A DNA stretch of 29,915 bases from Bacteroidota bacterium (GCA_023411265.1 JAEYOX010000091.1:1-29915), one strand, 5' to 3'. Positions 16,131 through 24,551 are shown, numbered from the stretch's first letter. The notes: generated by a model not told the origin, from the sequence alone. Numbers and translations: made by a program.

Positions 16131-17063
16131 ATGGGTTTTTTAGCAGCGATTATTTTTATAGGATTAATTATTTTATTTGCTTCTTTTTTTATTGTCAAAC
16201 AGGAAACGGCAGCTATTGTGGAACGTTTTGGCAAACTACAATCGGTGCGTCATGCAGGATTTCATTTAAAAATTCCGCTGATTGATCAGATTTCAAAACG
16301 TTTGAACCTCAGAATCCAGCAACTGGATGTCATTATTGATACGAAAACGCTGGATAACGTTTTTATCAAAATGAAAGTTTCTGTACAGTATCAGGTTATC
16401 AGAAATCAGGTGGCAGATGCGTTTTATAAACTGGAATACCCTGAAGGTCAGATTACTTCTTTCGTATTTGATGTGGTGCGTGCTGAAGTTCCAAAAATGA
16501 AACTGGACGACGTTTTCGTCCGGAAAGACGATATTGCAATTGCTGTGAAAGGAGAATTACAGGACGCAATGAACAGTTATGGTTACGATATCATCAAAGC
16601 ACTGGTAACGGATATTGATCCGGATGAGCAGGTGAAGCACGCCATGAACCGAATTAATGCAGCAGAACGTGAAAAAACAGCGGCAGAGTATGAATCAGAA
16701 GCACAGAGAATCAGAATTGTTGCCGTAGCCAAAGCTGAAGCGGAATCTAAAAAACTTCAGGGACAGGGTATTGCAGATCAGAGACGTGAAATTGCAAAAG
16801 GTTTGAAAGAATCGGTTGAAATGTTGAACAATGTCAATATTAATGCAGCAGAAGCTTCCGCACTTATCGTTGTTACCCAGCATTATGACACGCTTCATTC
16901 TGTGGGTTCCAATAACCGGAGCAATCTCGTTCTGTTGCCCAATTCTCCAACTGCCGCCAGCAATATGCTGAATGATCTTGTTGTTTCTATGGCAGCAACA
17001 CAGCAGTTTGCGGATCTTGAAAAAAGCAATTTGCCGCAGCCGCCAAAACAGCACGGACACTAA
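16131..17063 (+). CDS. SPFH / band 7 membrane protein (stomatin-like)
   Basis: A 310-residue prohibitin-homology protein expected to form oligomers in the inner membrane and organise microdomains or proteases. A single N-terminal membrane helix (about 2-21) is followed by the SPFH domain (QETAAIVERFGKLQSVRHAG, then RLNLRIQQLDV and VSVQYQVI). An Ala/Glu-rich coiled-coil comes next (about 175-225, AEREKTAAEYESEAQR), then a Gln/Pro-rich tail. No NfeD-type partner lies beside it, so a specific stomatin or HflC/QmcA role is not assigned. It has its own terminator. Confidence 0.9.
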   Translation: MGFLAAIIFIGLIILFASFFIVKQETAAIVERFGKLQSVRHAGFHLKIPLIDQISKRLNLRIQQLDVIIDTKTLDNVFIKMKVSVQYQVIRNQVADAFYKLEYPEGQITSFVFDVVRAEVPKMKLDDVFVRKDDIAIAVKGELQDAMNSYGYDIIKALVTDIDPDEQVKHAMNRINAAEREKTAAEYESEAQRIRIVAVAKAEAESKKLQGQGIADQRREIAKGLKESVEMLNNVNINAAEASALIVVTQHYDTLHSVGSNNRSNLVLLPNSPTAASNMLNDLVVSMAATQQFADLEKSNLPQPPKQHGH

Positions 17064-17072
17064 TTTTATAAG

Positions 17073-17098
17073 AGCTGAACTTCGCGTTCAGCTTTTTT
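17073..17098 (+). terminator. Intrinsic terminator of the SPFH gene
   Basis: An 8-bp stem AGCTGAAC (17073-17080) pairs with GTTCAGCT (17086-17093) around a TTCGC loop and is followed by a T-run. Confidence 0.88.
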
Positions 17099-17143
17099 AT
17101 TTGTTTCAAAAACAAAAATAAAATGAGACTTTAAATTCTTAAG

Positions 17144-17157
17144 TACATTTGCATGTA
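17144..17157 (+). promoter_or_regulatory. ogt -7 element within a short inverted repeat
   Basis: TACATTTG (17144-17151) is an exact -7 match 18 bp before the ATG at 17170. The inverted repeat TACAT-TTGC-ATGTA (17144-17157) covers it. The TTG of an upstream in-frame start candidate (17149) lies inside the box, so that start is rejected. Confidence 0.5.
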
Positions 17158-17169
17158 ATTAATTTTATT

Positions 17170-17727
17170 ATGAAACCAAATCCTGATTGCACCATCAGTC
17201 ATGAGTCTGAAAAGCGAAAGATAATTTATTTTAAAAATTTAGAAACTCCGCTGGGAACCATGATCGCCTGTGCGGGAGAAAGCGGTATTTGTATGCTGGA
17301 ATATGCGGACCGAAAATCATTAACATCAGAACTCAAGGAAATTTCACTGCATTTCGGGGCTGAACTGGTTTTAGGAGAAAGTCCGTATTTTAGCATTTTG
17401 GAACAGCAACTTCAGGAATATTTTGAGGGAGAAAGAACAGTTTTTTCAGTTCCGCTTTCGCCCGTCGGAACGGATTTTCAGAAGAAAGTTTGGGAAGTGC
17501 TGATACAGATTCCGTATGGAACCACAACAAGTTATCGTGAACAGGCAATAATTTTGGGAAACCCTAAAGCGGTAAGAGCTGTAGCCAATGCTAACGGAAT
17601 GAACAAAATTTCCATTCTCATCCCGTGTCACCGCATTATCGGAAGCAATGGTACCCTTACAGGATACGGAGGTGGAATCTGGAGAAAACAGAAACTTCTG
17701 GAAGTAGAAAAATCAATTTTAATTTAA
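17170..17727 (+). CDS. ogt: Methylated-DNA--protein-cysteine methyltransferase
   Basis: Suicide repair enzyme that moves alkyl groups from O6-alkylguanine (and O4-alkylthymine) to its own cysteine. The 185-residue product has an N-terminal ribonuclease-like domain and a C-terminal DNA-binding/catalytic domain. C153 in ILIPCHRIIGSNG is the acceptor, FQKKVWEVLIQIPYGTTTSY leads into the recognition helix, and GYGGGIWRKQKLLEVE closes the domain. There is no Ada N-terminal module. The stop overlaps that of the convergent NAD(P)-binding gene by 4 bp (TTAA), with no terminator in between. Confidence 0.93.
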   Translation: MKPNPDCTISHESEKRKIIYFKNLETPLGTMIACAGESGICMLEYADRKSLTSELKEISLHFGAELVLGESPYFSILEQQLQEYFEGERTVFSVPLSPVGTDFQKKVWEVLIQIPYGTTTSYREQAIILGNPKAVRAVANANGMNKISILIPCHRIIGSNGTLTGYGGGIWRKQKLLEVEKSILI

Positions 17728-18386
17728 AAACCTGTATTGGTTTTCTCTGCAAAACTGAAAATAGCCCCCAATTTAATTTTGGAATAACCGTTGGATTTTA
17801 TTTTCGCTGCATTGATCATTGCCTGGGCAAGAACATCAGTAGGCAACGGTTTCTGGCTTGTTAGCAGGCCAATTTGATTCACAAATTTGATGATTTTTCC
17901 TCCAAGGACTTCTCCCGATCTTTCCGAATTTTTCCTATCCAGCATGCCCGGTTGGAAAACAGTAATTTTATTGAAATGCAATGCTTTTACAGCTTCTTCC
18001 AGCGCACCTTTCATTCGGGAATAAAAAAGTTTGGATTTCGGATTTGCGCCGTAAGCAGAAACGAGAATATAATCTTCCACGTTATTTTCTTTGGCTGCCC
18101 GGGCAAAATCAAGTTGATAATCATGATCTACTATCCATTGTTTTTCTTTGCTTCCGGCATCTTTCAATGTAGTTCCGAGACAGGAAAACGCTACATCACC
18201 TTTCACCAGATGTTTCCATTCTGAAGGTTTGTCAAAATCAACCAAATGTACCGTAAGTTTCGGATGCGTTTCAGGCAAAGTTCGTCTTGAAAAAGCATGA
18301 ATTTCTTTAAAATCAGGATCTTCCAACAATTTCTTCACCAACTCTTTTCCTGTAGCACCCGTCGCACCAATTACCAAAGCTTTCAT
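17724..18386 (-). CDS. NAD(P)-binding atypical SDR, TIP30/HTATIP2-like
   Basis: A 220-residue Rossmann protein of the NAD(P)H-binding / atypical SDR class. The nucleotide motif GATGATG is at 7-13, AFSRR (31-35) lies at the end of the second strand, and FSCLGTTLKDAGSKE (67-81) and LVSAYGAN (108-115) are typical. Y122 and K126 in FYSRMKGALEE fit a YxxxK pair. TIP30-like proteins have no firmly known substrate in bacteria, and the enzymatic role here is open. It converges on ogt with a 4-bp overlap. Confidence 0.82.
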   Translation of the reverse strand: MKALVIGATGATGKELVKKLLEDPDFKEIHAFSRRTLPETHPKLTVHLVDFDKPSEWKHLVKGDVAFSCLGTTLKDAGSKEKQWIVDHDYQLDFARAAKENNVEDYILVSAYGANPKSKLFYSRMKGALEEAVKALHFNKITVFQPGMLDRKNSERSGEVLGGKIIKFVNQIGLLTSQKPLPTDVLAQAMINAAKIKSNGYSKIKLGAIFSFAEKTNTGF

Positions 18387-18415
18387 ATAGGGATCAATTT
18401 CAGGAATAAATATAG

Positions 18416-18423
18416 TATTTTTG
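18416..18423 (+). promoter_or_regulatory. -7 promoter element of the YjbR-like gene
   Basis: TATTTTTG, an exact -7 match, lies 37 bp before the ATG at 18461. No -33 TTG is seen at the normal distance. Confidence 0.4.
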
Positions 18424-18460
18424 AATCAGAATCAAGAAATATTCGGAAAATACTTTAACG

Positions 18461-18811
18461 ATGACAGCAGAAGAAATCCGCAATTATTGCCTTTTAAAAG
18501 CAGGCGTTACTGAAAGTTTTCCTTTCGACAGCGAAACATTGGTTTTTAAAGTAGGAGGAAAAATGTTTCTATTGCTTTCTTTAGAAAATCAACCGTCCCA
18601 ATTTTCTGCGAAGGCGGATCCTGAGTGGACCGCTGAACTCAGAGAGCAGTTTCCACAAATTACAGGAGCTTATCACATGAACAAAACGCATTGGAACAGT
18701 GTGCTTTGCGAAGGACTAAGAAGTGAACTTCTCCATCATCTGATCGATCATTCTTATGAATTGGTTTTTCAGTCTCTTACAAGAAAAATACAGCAAGAAA
18801 TCTCACGATAA
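18461..18811 (+). CDS. MmcQ/YjbR-family protein
   Basis: A 116-residue single-domain protein of the MmcQ/YjbR family, a double-wing fold with proposed DNA-binding ability. Typical features are the start MTAEEIRNYCLLKAGVTESFP, PFDSETLVFKVGGKMFLL (21-38), and the near-C-terminal GAYHMNKTHWNSV followed by a YELV segment. The cellular function is not established for the family. It lies between a divergent SDR gene and speB and has a -7 element of its own. Confidence 0.88.
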   Translation: MTAEEIRNYCLLKAGVTESFPFDSETLVFKVGGKMFLLLSLENQPSQFSAKADPEWTAELREQFPQITGAYHMNKTHWNSVLCEGLRSELLHHLIDHSYELVFQSLTRKIQQEISR

Positions 18812-18859
18812 AGCTTAGTTTGCGTTCCGAATCGCACGTGTTTTCGGTTAAAAAAGTTT

Positions 18860-18867
18860 TATCTTTG
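18860..18867 (+). promoter_or_regulatory. -7 promoter element of speB
   Basis: TATCTTTG is an exact -7 match 34 bp before the ATG at 18902 and 16 bp before the alternative TTG start at 18884. Confidence 0.45.
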
Positions 18868-18901
18868 AACCTTTAATTTTAATTTGAAAAATAATCCTTT
18901 T

Positions 18902-19756
18902 ATGAGAACGTATGCAGGAATTCCTGAAGATAATGCCGAATTGGACACCTCCGATGTGATGCTTTTAACAGTGCCTTATGATGGCACTTCTACTTGGGGA
19001 AAAGGTGCTGACAAGGGCCCGGAACTGTTTTTGGATGCTTCAGAAAATATGGAACTTTTTGATATCGAAACCAGAACAGAACCTTTCCTAAACGGAGTTT
19101 GGATGGCGGGAGAAATTTCTGAGAACAGCAGTCCGGAAGCGATGACTGAAGCGGTATACGACAGAACCCAGGAATTGCTGAAATATGATGGAAAACTCTT
19201 TACCATGATTGGTGGTGAGCATTCTGTTTCTATTGGTTCTATTCGCGCCGTTGGAGAAAAGTATCCTGATCTCACTGTCCTTCAGCTGGATGCTCATACA
19301 GATCTGCGTGCGCAATTTCACGGTTCTTCCTGCAATCATGCCTGTGCTGTTTTTGAAGCTCGCCAAAAGTTAAATCTGGTGCAGGTAGGAATTCGTTCCA
19401 TGGATGCTGAAGAAATGGAGTATGTGCCGGAAGGACAATGTTTCTGGGCTCATGAGATTGCGTCTAATCCCAACTGGATCGATGACGTGTTGGAAAAAGT
19501 TTCCGGCAATGTGTATATTACCATCGATCTGGATGCTTTCGATCCTGCTATTGCTCCTTCTACGGGCACTCCGGAACCGGGCGGGCTGCAATGGTATCCT
19601 ACTTTAGAATTATTAAAAAAAGTATTTCAAAAATGCAATGTTGTCGCTTTTGATATTGTAGAGTTGATGGAAAGTCCTTATTCAAAACCTACCGCTTTTC
19701 TGGCGGCAAAACTTTATTATAAAATGCTGGCTTATTATCATACATCTCATAAATAA
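18902..19756 (+). CDS. speB: Agmatinase / ureohydrolase family
   Basis: Binuclear manganese ureohydrolase, most likely splitting agmatine to putrescine and urea in polyamine synthesis. With the ATG at 18902 the product has 284 residues. Metal ligands are visible as H107 (GGEHSVSIGS), D130, H132 and D134 (QLDAHTDLR), and D209 and D211 (TIDLDAFDP). SMDAEEMEY and GTPEPGGLQWY are typical of agmatinases rather than arginases. An in-frame TTG at 18884 would add six residues; the ATG gives MRTYAGIPED, which I judge the more natural start. It is followed 9 bp later by glnS and probably co-transcribed with it. Arginase-like specificity cannot be fully excluded. Confidence 0.88.
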   Translation: MRTYAGIPEDNAELDTSDVMLLTVPYDGTSTWGKGADKGPELFLDASENMELFDIETRTEPFLNGVWMAGEISENSSPEAMTEAVYDRTQELLKYDGKLFTMIGGEHSVSIGSIRAVGEKYPDLTVLQLDAHTDLRAQFHGSSCNHACAVFEARQKLNLVQVGIRSMDAEEMEYVPEGQCFWAHEIASNPNWIDDVLEKVSGNVYITIDLDAFDPAIAPSTGTPEPGGLQWYPTLELLKKVFQKCNVVAFDIVELMESPYSKPTAFLAAKLYYKMLAYYHTSHK

Positions 19757-19765
19757 CTAATCACC

Positions 19766-21439
19766 ATGGAAGAAGAAGAAAAGAAAAGACTTAATTTTAT
19801 AGAGCAAATTATAGAAGATGATTTATTCAACGGATTGAAACGCGAGCAACTCCGCTTCCGTTTCCCGCCCGAACCGAATGGTTATCTCCACATTGGACAT
19901 ACTAAAGCTATATGTATTAATTTTGGTTTGGGCGAGAAATATAATGCGCCCGTGAATCTTCGCTTTGATGATACCAATCCTGAAAAGGAAGAACAGGAAT
20001 ACGTAGATTCGATCAAAGAAGATGTTTCGTGGTTGGGATTTCAGTGGGATAAGGAACTGTACGCTTCAGATTATTTTCAGCAACTTTATGAATGGGCTGT
20101 AGAAATGATCAAAGACGGAAAAGCGTATGTGGATGAACAGCCATCTGAAATTATTACGGAACAGCGTAAAAACCCAACCGAACCCGGTATCGAGAGTCCA
20201 TACCGTAACCGGCCCGTTCAGGAATCTCTGGATTTATTTGAACGCATGAGAGCAGGAGAATTTGAGGAAGGCACAATGTCTTTGAGAGCCAAAATCGATA
20301 TGACATCGCCGAATATGAATATGAGAGATCCGGTGATGTACAGGATTTTAAAACGTCCGCATCACCGAACAGGAGATCAGTGGAAAATATATCCAATGTA
20401 TGATTGGGCGCATGGTGAAAGCGATTACATTGAACAAATTTCGCACTCCCTCTGTTCATTGGAATTTGAAAACCACAGGCCGTTGTACGACTGGTATCTG
20501 GATCAGGTTTATGAAGAAGGAAAAGTGAGAAATAAGCAACGTGAATTCGCCCGGATGAATGTTTCTTACATGATTACTTCCAAAAGAAAACTTCATCGGC
20601 TGATTACAGAAGGTATTGTTGACGGATGGGATGATCCGAGAATGCCTACCATTTCTGGTCTTCGCCGAAAAGGATATACACCGGAATCTATTCGGAATTT
20701 CATAGATAGAGTAGGGGTAGCAAAGCGAGAAAACCTGATTGACATACAGCTTCTGGAATTTTTTGTACGGGAAGATCTCAATAAAATTGCCCGCAGATTG
20801 ATGGCAGTGAAAGACCCTGTGAAACTGGTGATTGAAAATTATCCGGAAAATCAGGAAGAATGGTTAGATACCGAAAATAACCCTGAAGATCCCAATGCAG
20901 GATCCAGAAAGATTCCTTTTTCGAGGGAAATATGGATAGAGCGGGAAGATTTCATGGAAGAAGCACCAAAGAAATTCTTCCGACTCTCATTAGGAAATGA
21001 AGTACGCCTGAAATCTGCCTATATCATCAAGGCGGAACGCGTAGAAAAAGACGAAAAGGGAGAAATCACAACTATTTTTGCAACGTACGATCCGGAATCC
21101 CGCTCGGGAAGCGGTACCGAAGCCAGCCAAAGAAAAGTGAAGGGAACGCTGCACTGGGTATCGGCTAAACATGCCTTGCCGGTAGAAATAAGAATATACG
21201 ACCGTCTGTTCACTGTCGAGCAACCTGATGCTGAAAAAGATGCCGATTTCCTTGATTTCATCAATGCAAACTCCCTAAAAGTTGTGAACGGCTATGCCGA
21301 GCCCGCTATCCGGGAAATGGAAACAGGGCAGCCAATACAGTTTCAAAGGATCGGTTACTTTACAAAAGACAAGGATAGTACGAATGACCACCTGGTGTTT
21401 AACCGAACGGTCACTTTAAAAGACAGTTATAAACCTTAA
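19766..21439 (+). CDS. glnS: Glutaminyl-tRNA synthetase
   Basis: Class I aminoacyl-tRNA synthetase that charges tRNA-Gln with glutamine directly. The 557-residue length matches E. coli GlnRS (554). The HIGH motif is at 42-45 in RFPPEPNGYLHIGHTKA, the KMSKS-like loop is MITSKRK (269-275), and FDDTNPEKEE and YPMYDWAHGESD are GlnRS/GluRS signatures. The C-terminal half carries the beta-barrel anticodon-binding domains. It follows speB by 9 bp, indicating co-transcription, and ends in an intrinsic terminator. Confidence 0.96.
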   Translation: MEEEEKKRLNFIEQIIEDDLFNGLKREQLRFRFPPEPNGYLHIGHTKAICINFGLGEKYNAPVNLRFDDTNPEKEEQEYVDSIKEDVSWLGFQWDKELYASDYFQQLYEWAVEMIKDGKAYVDEQPSEIITEQRKNPTEPGIESPYRNRPVQESLDLFERMRAGEFEEGTMSLRAKIDMTSPNMNMRDPVMYRILKRPHHRTGDQWKIYPMYDWAHGESDYIEQISHSLCSLEFENHRPLYDWYLDQVYEEGKVRNKQREFARMNVSYMITSKRKLHRLITEGIVDGWDDPRMPTISGLRRKGYTPESIRNFIDRVGVAKRENLIDIQLLEFFVREDLNKIARRLMAVKDPVKLVIENYPENQEEWLDTENNPEDPNAGSRKIPFSREIWIEREDFMEEAPKKFFRLSLGNEVRLKSAYIIKAERVEKDEKGEITTIFATYDPESRSGSGTEASQRKVKGTLHWVSAKHALPVEIRIYDRLFTVEQPDAEKDADFLDFINANSLKVVNGYAEPAIREMETGQPIQFQRIGYFTKDKDSTNDHLVFNRTVTLKDSYKP

Positions 21440-21447
21440 TCTAAAGC

Positions 21448-21487
21448 AACGGTATTTATATCTCTGATACGAATACCGTTTTTTTTA
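21448..21487 (+). terminator. Intrinsic terminator of speB-glnS
   Basis: A 9-bp stem AACGGTATT (21448-21456) pairs with AATACCGTT (21472-21480) around a 15-nt loop and is followed by seven T residues. Confidence 0.85.
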
Positions 21488-21521
21488 TCCTAATGAGAAA
21501 ACTAACGTATCTGCGCTTTAA

Positions 21522-21565
21522 TTTGTAATTGATTTTCAACATTGTTTTAGTTTTGCTGCAAATTT
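21522..21565 (+). promoter_or_regulatory. Promoter of the TonB-dependent receptor with operator-like palindrome
   Basis: TTTG (21522-21525), 22 bp, then TAGTTTTG (21548-21555), an exact -7 box. The palindrome TTTGC-T-GCAAA (21552-21562) overlaps its end and the expected start site. The 15-mer at 21551-21565 is repeated exactly at the MATE promoter. The predicted leader is about 72 nt. Confidence 0.5.
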
Positions 21566-21633
21566 ATGAATTTAAGTAATGAATCCATGTTAAAATAGAG
21601 TTAAAATTAGATTATATAATAATAAACTAGTCA

Positions 21634-23658
21634 GTGAAAAAATTCATTTACATTTTGTTGGTTTGCGGTTATAATTGGTTTTCTGCTCAGGCAGTAGACA
21701 GTGTTGCGTTAATATCAGAAGTGGTAATTGATGCGTATCAAAAACCGACTCCCTTCATAGCCTCCACCAAATCTGCAGCCATTGCTCACGGAAATATTTT
21801 TAAGCTGAATGCACCGGACAGACTGTTGGAAACCCTTAACTTTCTTCCCGGAACTCGTATGGAGGAACGCTCGCCGGGAAGTTACAGGCTGGCGATTCGC
21901 GGAAGTGCCCTCAGGTCGCCGTATGGTGTGAGAAATGTGAAAGTGTATCTGGATGAATTTATTTTGTCGGATGCCACCGGAAATACCTATCTGAATACAT
22001 TGGATCCGGCTCTCATCAGCAGAATTGAGTTGTACAAGGGCCCGGAAGGTGGCGACTTTGGTGCGGTAACAGGCGGAACTGTTTTACTTAAAACATCCGG
22101 GTCAGAACAGAGATCGCTGGAAATGAATGCCGGTAGTTATGGATTGTTTCGATATGGTGCTCAGTACGCAGAAGATTTTGGAAAACACTCTTTAAAGTTT
22201 TTTCATAGTTTTCATACTGCCGAATCTTATCGGGATCAGGCGGCTTTGCAGCGGTTTAATTTCTTTATGAATGATAAAATCAGGTATAAAAAAAATCATG
22301 AATTAAATCTGATGTTTCTATTTGCTGATTTACATTATGAAACCCCGGGCGGACTTACGGAGGCACAGATGACAGAAAACAGAAGGCAAGCCAGGCCGGC
22401 TTCGGGTGCACTTCCCGGCGCTGAAGAACAGCAGGCGGGGATTTTCAACCAAACTTTTATGGGCGGCATTTCTCACCGATTTCCACTCTCAGAATCATGG
22501 TCACATTTTGTGGTTTTTCAGAATACATTTACTTCAATAAAAAATCCTTTCATTACCAATTTTGAAAAAAGAAAAGAAGAAAATTATGCTCTGAGAACAC
22601 ATTTGAATTATGAAAAAAGAATGAAAAATATTCTGCTGGAAACACGTTTGGGCATTGAGGGGGGAATGAACTCAACACAGATTACAAATTTTGATAATAA
22701 TAAAGGAATACCGGGAAATCTGCAGAACGCAGATGAAATCTCCGCAAGAAGTGGTTTTATCTTTCTTTCCCAAAAAGCGGAGATAGGAAACCGCCTGTTT
22801 ATCGATGCTGCATTAAGCCTAAATGGAATGGAATATCAATGGAAAGTTCCGGAAGCGGAAGACGGTTCGGTACAGTTCACGAAACAGTGGCTGCCGGATT
22901 TTGGGATCACCTATCTTTTGGGCAGCAAATTTTCGATTCGTGGTAAAATAGGGAAAGGGAATTCAGCACCGGTGCTGGAGGAGATTCGCCCTTCTACACA
23001 GGAAATTAATGGATTTCTAAAACCCGAATATGGTTGGAATAAAGAGCTCGGAATTCGAAAACAATTTGGAAATTCTTTTTATCTGGAAGCATCTGTTTTT
23101 GATTTTCGTTTGAAGGATGCAATTGTAAGAAGGCAGAATGATGCAGGCCAGGAATTTTTTGTGAATTCAGGGAGTACGGTTCAGCAAGGAATTGAGATAA
23201 CGGCCGAAACTAAAAAATTCAGAATTAATTCCCGTGTTCTGAACGAAATCAGAGTTTGGGCATCTGCGGCTTTTTATGATTTTACCTTTGAAGATTACCG
23301 TAAGAATAACGAGGATTTTTCTGGAAACCAAATCACTGGAGTTCCATCTTCTACCATCCAGAATTTGATAAGTCTGAAAGTTGGAAATGCAGTGAATGTA
23401 CACTTTGCCAATTTTTATACTTCATCTTTCTACTTAAATGATGCCAACAGCGTTGCTTCAGAGCCCAGTTTCATTGGAAATCTTAGTTTCGAGTATCCTT
23501 TAAAATTAAACAGTACCACCTTGAGTTTTAAAATTCAGATCAACAATATGTATAATACGAATGATGTTCTAGGTTATGATATCAACGCTTTCGGAGGCAG
23601 ATTTTATAATCCTGCAGCAACAAGAAATTTTACAGCCGGAATGACGCTGGATTTCTGA
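21634..23658 (+). CDS. TonB-dependent outer-membrane receptor
   Basis: A 674-residue outer-membrane beta-barrel for energised uptake. The GTG start gives a normal signal peptide (MKKFIYILLVCGYNWFSAQ). There is no carboxypeptidase-like N-terminal domain. A short stretch (SEVVIDAY) could act as a TonB box, followed by a plug domain at about 55-160 with LLETLNFLPGTRMEER, YRLAIRGSALRSPYG and LISRIELYKGPEGGDFGAV. The rest shows alternating strands and ends in a terminal aromatic residue (GMTLDF), as barrel proteins do. The organisation is closer to siderophore/metal receptors than to SusC, and no SusD follows. The substrate is unknown. Confidence 0.9.
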   Translation: MKKFIYILLVCGYNWFSAQAVDSVALISEVVIDAYQKPTPFIASTKSAAIAHGNIFKLNAPDRLLETLNFLPGTRMEERSPGSYRLAIRGSALRSPYGVRNVKVYLDEFILSDATGNTYLNTLDPALISRIELYKGPEGGDFGAVTGGTVLLKTSGSEQRSLEMNAGSYGLFRYGAQYAEDFGKHSLKFFHSFHTAESYRDQAALQRFNFFMNDKIRYKKNHELNLMFLFADLHYETPGGLTEAQMTENRRQARPASGALPGAEEQQAGIFNQTFMGGISHRFPLSESWSHFVVFQNTFTSIKNPFITNFEKRKEENYALRTHLNYEKRMKNILLETRLGIEGGMNSTQITNFDNNKGIPGNLQNADEISARSGFIFLSQKAEIGNRLFIDAALSLNGMEYQWKVPEAEDGSVQFTKQWLPDFGITYLLGSKFSIRGKIGKGNSAPVLEEIRPSTQEINGFLKPEYGWNKELGIRKQFGNSFYLEASVFDFRLKDAIVRRQNDAGQEFFVNSGSTVQQGIEITAETKKFRINSRVLNEIRVWASAAFYDFTFEDYRKNNEDFSGNQITGVPSSTIQNLISLKVGNAVNVHFANFYTSSFYLNDANSVASEPSFIGNLSFEYPLKLNSTTLSFKIQINNMYNTNDVLGYDINAFGGRFYNPAATRNFTAGMTLDF

Positions 23659-23697
23659 GCAGACGGAATACATGTTGCTCTGAATTCATTAAAAAAA

Positions 23698-24339
23698 GTG
23701 AAAACAATTAGCTCCTTACTACTTTTATTGGTGGTTTCAGTATCCTGCATTCAGAAAGAATCTGCTGTTACTACGGAAAAAATGCCTGTGGAAAAAGTAT
23801 CTGAAGATACGCTTACACCTACTTCACATCATACCGATAAAGAAGATATGAGCATTATTCCGCTCAGTATTCGTATATTAAATTCGCTTCAAAAGAAAAA
23901 TTATGATGAGTTTACCGAATATATTCATCCTGAAAAAGGAGTGCGTTTTTCCATGTATGCTTATGTAGATTCCGGAAAAAATAAAGTTTTCAGTCGCGAA
24001 GATTTTCAGAAATATATCCGTTCAGATATTCGATTTACTTTCGGCGAAAAAGGTGGAACAGGGGAGAAATACGTGGTTTTACTCGGAAAATATATTCAGG
24101 AATGGGTTTTAAAAAGAGATTTTAGCGAAGCCGAATTGCTGCTGAATACTTTTAAAGGCGAGGGAAATTCGCTCAACAACTTGAATGAAATATATCCAAA
24201 TTCGGAATTCGTAGAGTTTTACATTTCAGGAACGGAGCAGTACAGCGGAATGGACTGGAATGCATTGCGGCTGGTCTTTGAAAAACGTGACGGAAAATAT
24301 TATCTCATCGCCATCATTAATGACCAGTGGACGATTTGA
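23698..24339 (+). CDS. Hypothetical lipoprotein next to the receptor
   Basis: A 213-residue predicted lipoprotein: the signal peptide ends in VVSVSC with C17 as the lipidation site. The start is GTG; no ATG would preserve the signal peptide. The mature part begins with a low-complexity linker (about 18-50), then a compact domain ending in FEKRDGKYYLIAIINDQWTI, a pattern reminiscent of NTF2/SnoaL-like folds, though I cannot assign the family. It follows the TonB-dependent receptor by 39 bp with no terminator, so co-expression and a shared envelope role are likely. Confidence 0.78.
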   Translation: MKTISSLLLLLVVSVSCIQKESAVTTEKMPVEKVSEDTLTPTSHHTDKEDMSIIPLSIRILNSLQKKNYDEFTEYIHPEKGVRFSMYAYVDSGKNKVFSREDFQKYIRSDIRFTFGEKGGTGEKYVVLLGKYIQEWVLKRDFSEAELLLNTFKGEGNSLNNLNEIYPNSEFVEFYISGTEQYSGMDWNALRLVFEKRDGKYYLIAIINDQWTI

Positions 24340-24498
24340 AATCGGTTATTCTGAGGATGAAGCAGGCCAAAAAATCTATCGTGATTTTTCTCCCAAAGAA
24401 TTTTCGATTTAAAGCCTTGCGGTTATTGATCCCTTCGATTTCTGGACTGCCATATAAGATTTCAGATTTGAAATAATTCTTTTAAACATAACAAAACC

Positions 24499-24542
24499 TT
24501 CATTTTGTACGAAAAAAGTTCATTTTAAAATGAGTAATTTTG
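24499..24542 (+). promoter_or_regulatory. Promoter and palindrome of the secreted nuclease gene
   Basis: TAATTTTG (24535-24542) is an exact -7 match. Two bp upstream lies the 14-bp palindrome TCATTTTAAAATGA (24520-24533). Its left half with one extra T (TTCATTTT) also occurs 20 bp upstream at 24499-24506. This is a candidate operator, but the sequence is AT-rich and chance is possible. Confidence 0.4.
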
Positions 24543-24551
24543 GAGTTCTAA

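Noticed and set aside
18884..18901. TTG start of speB adding six residues (MKNNPF).
   Set aside because: The ATG at 18902 gives a more natural N-terminus, and TTG triplets in this genome often belong to promoter-like sequence; the TTG cannot be fully excluded.
24357..24476. Plus-strand 39-codon ORF (MKQAKKSIVIFLPKNF...) between the lipoprotein and nuclease genes.
   Set aside because: No promoter, no recognisable motif and AT-rich composition; such frames are expected by chance.
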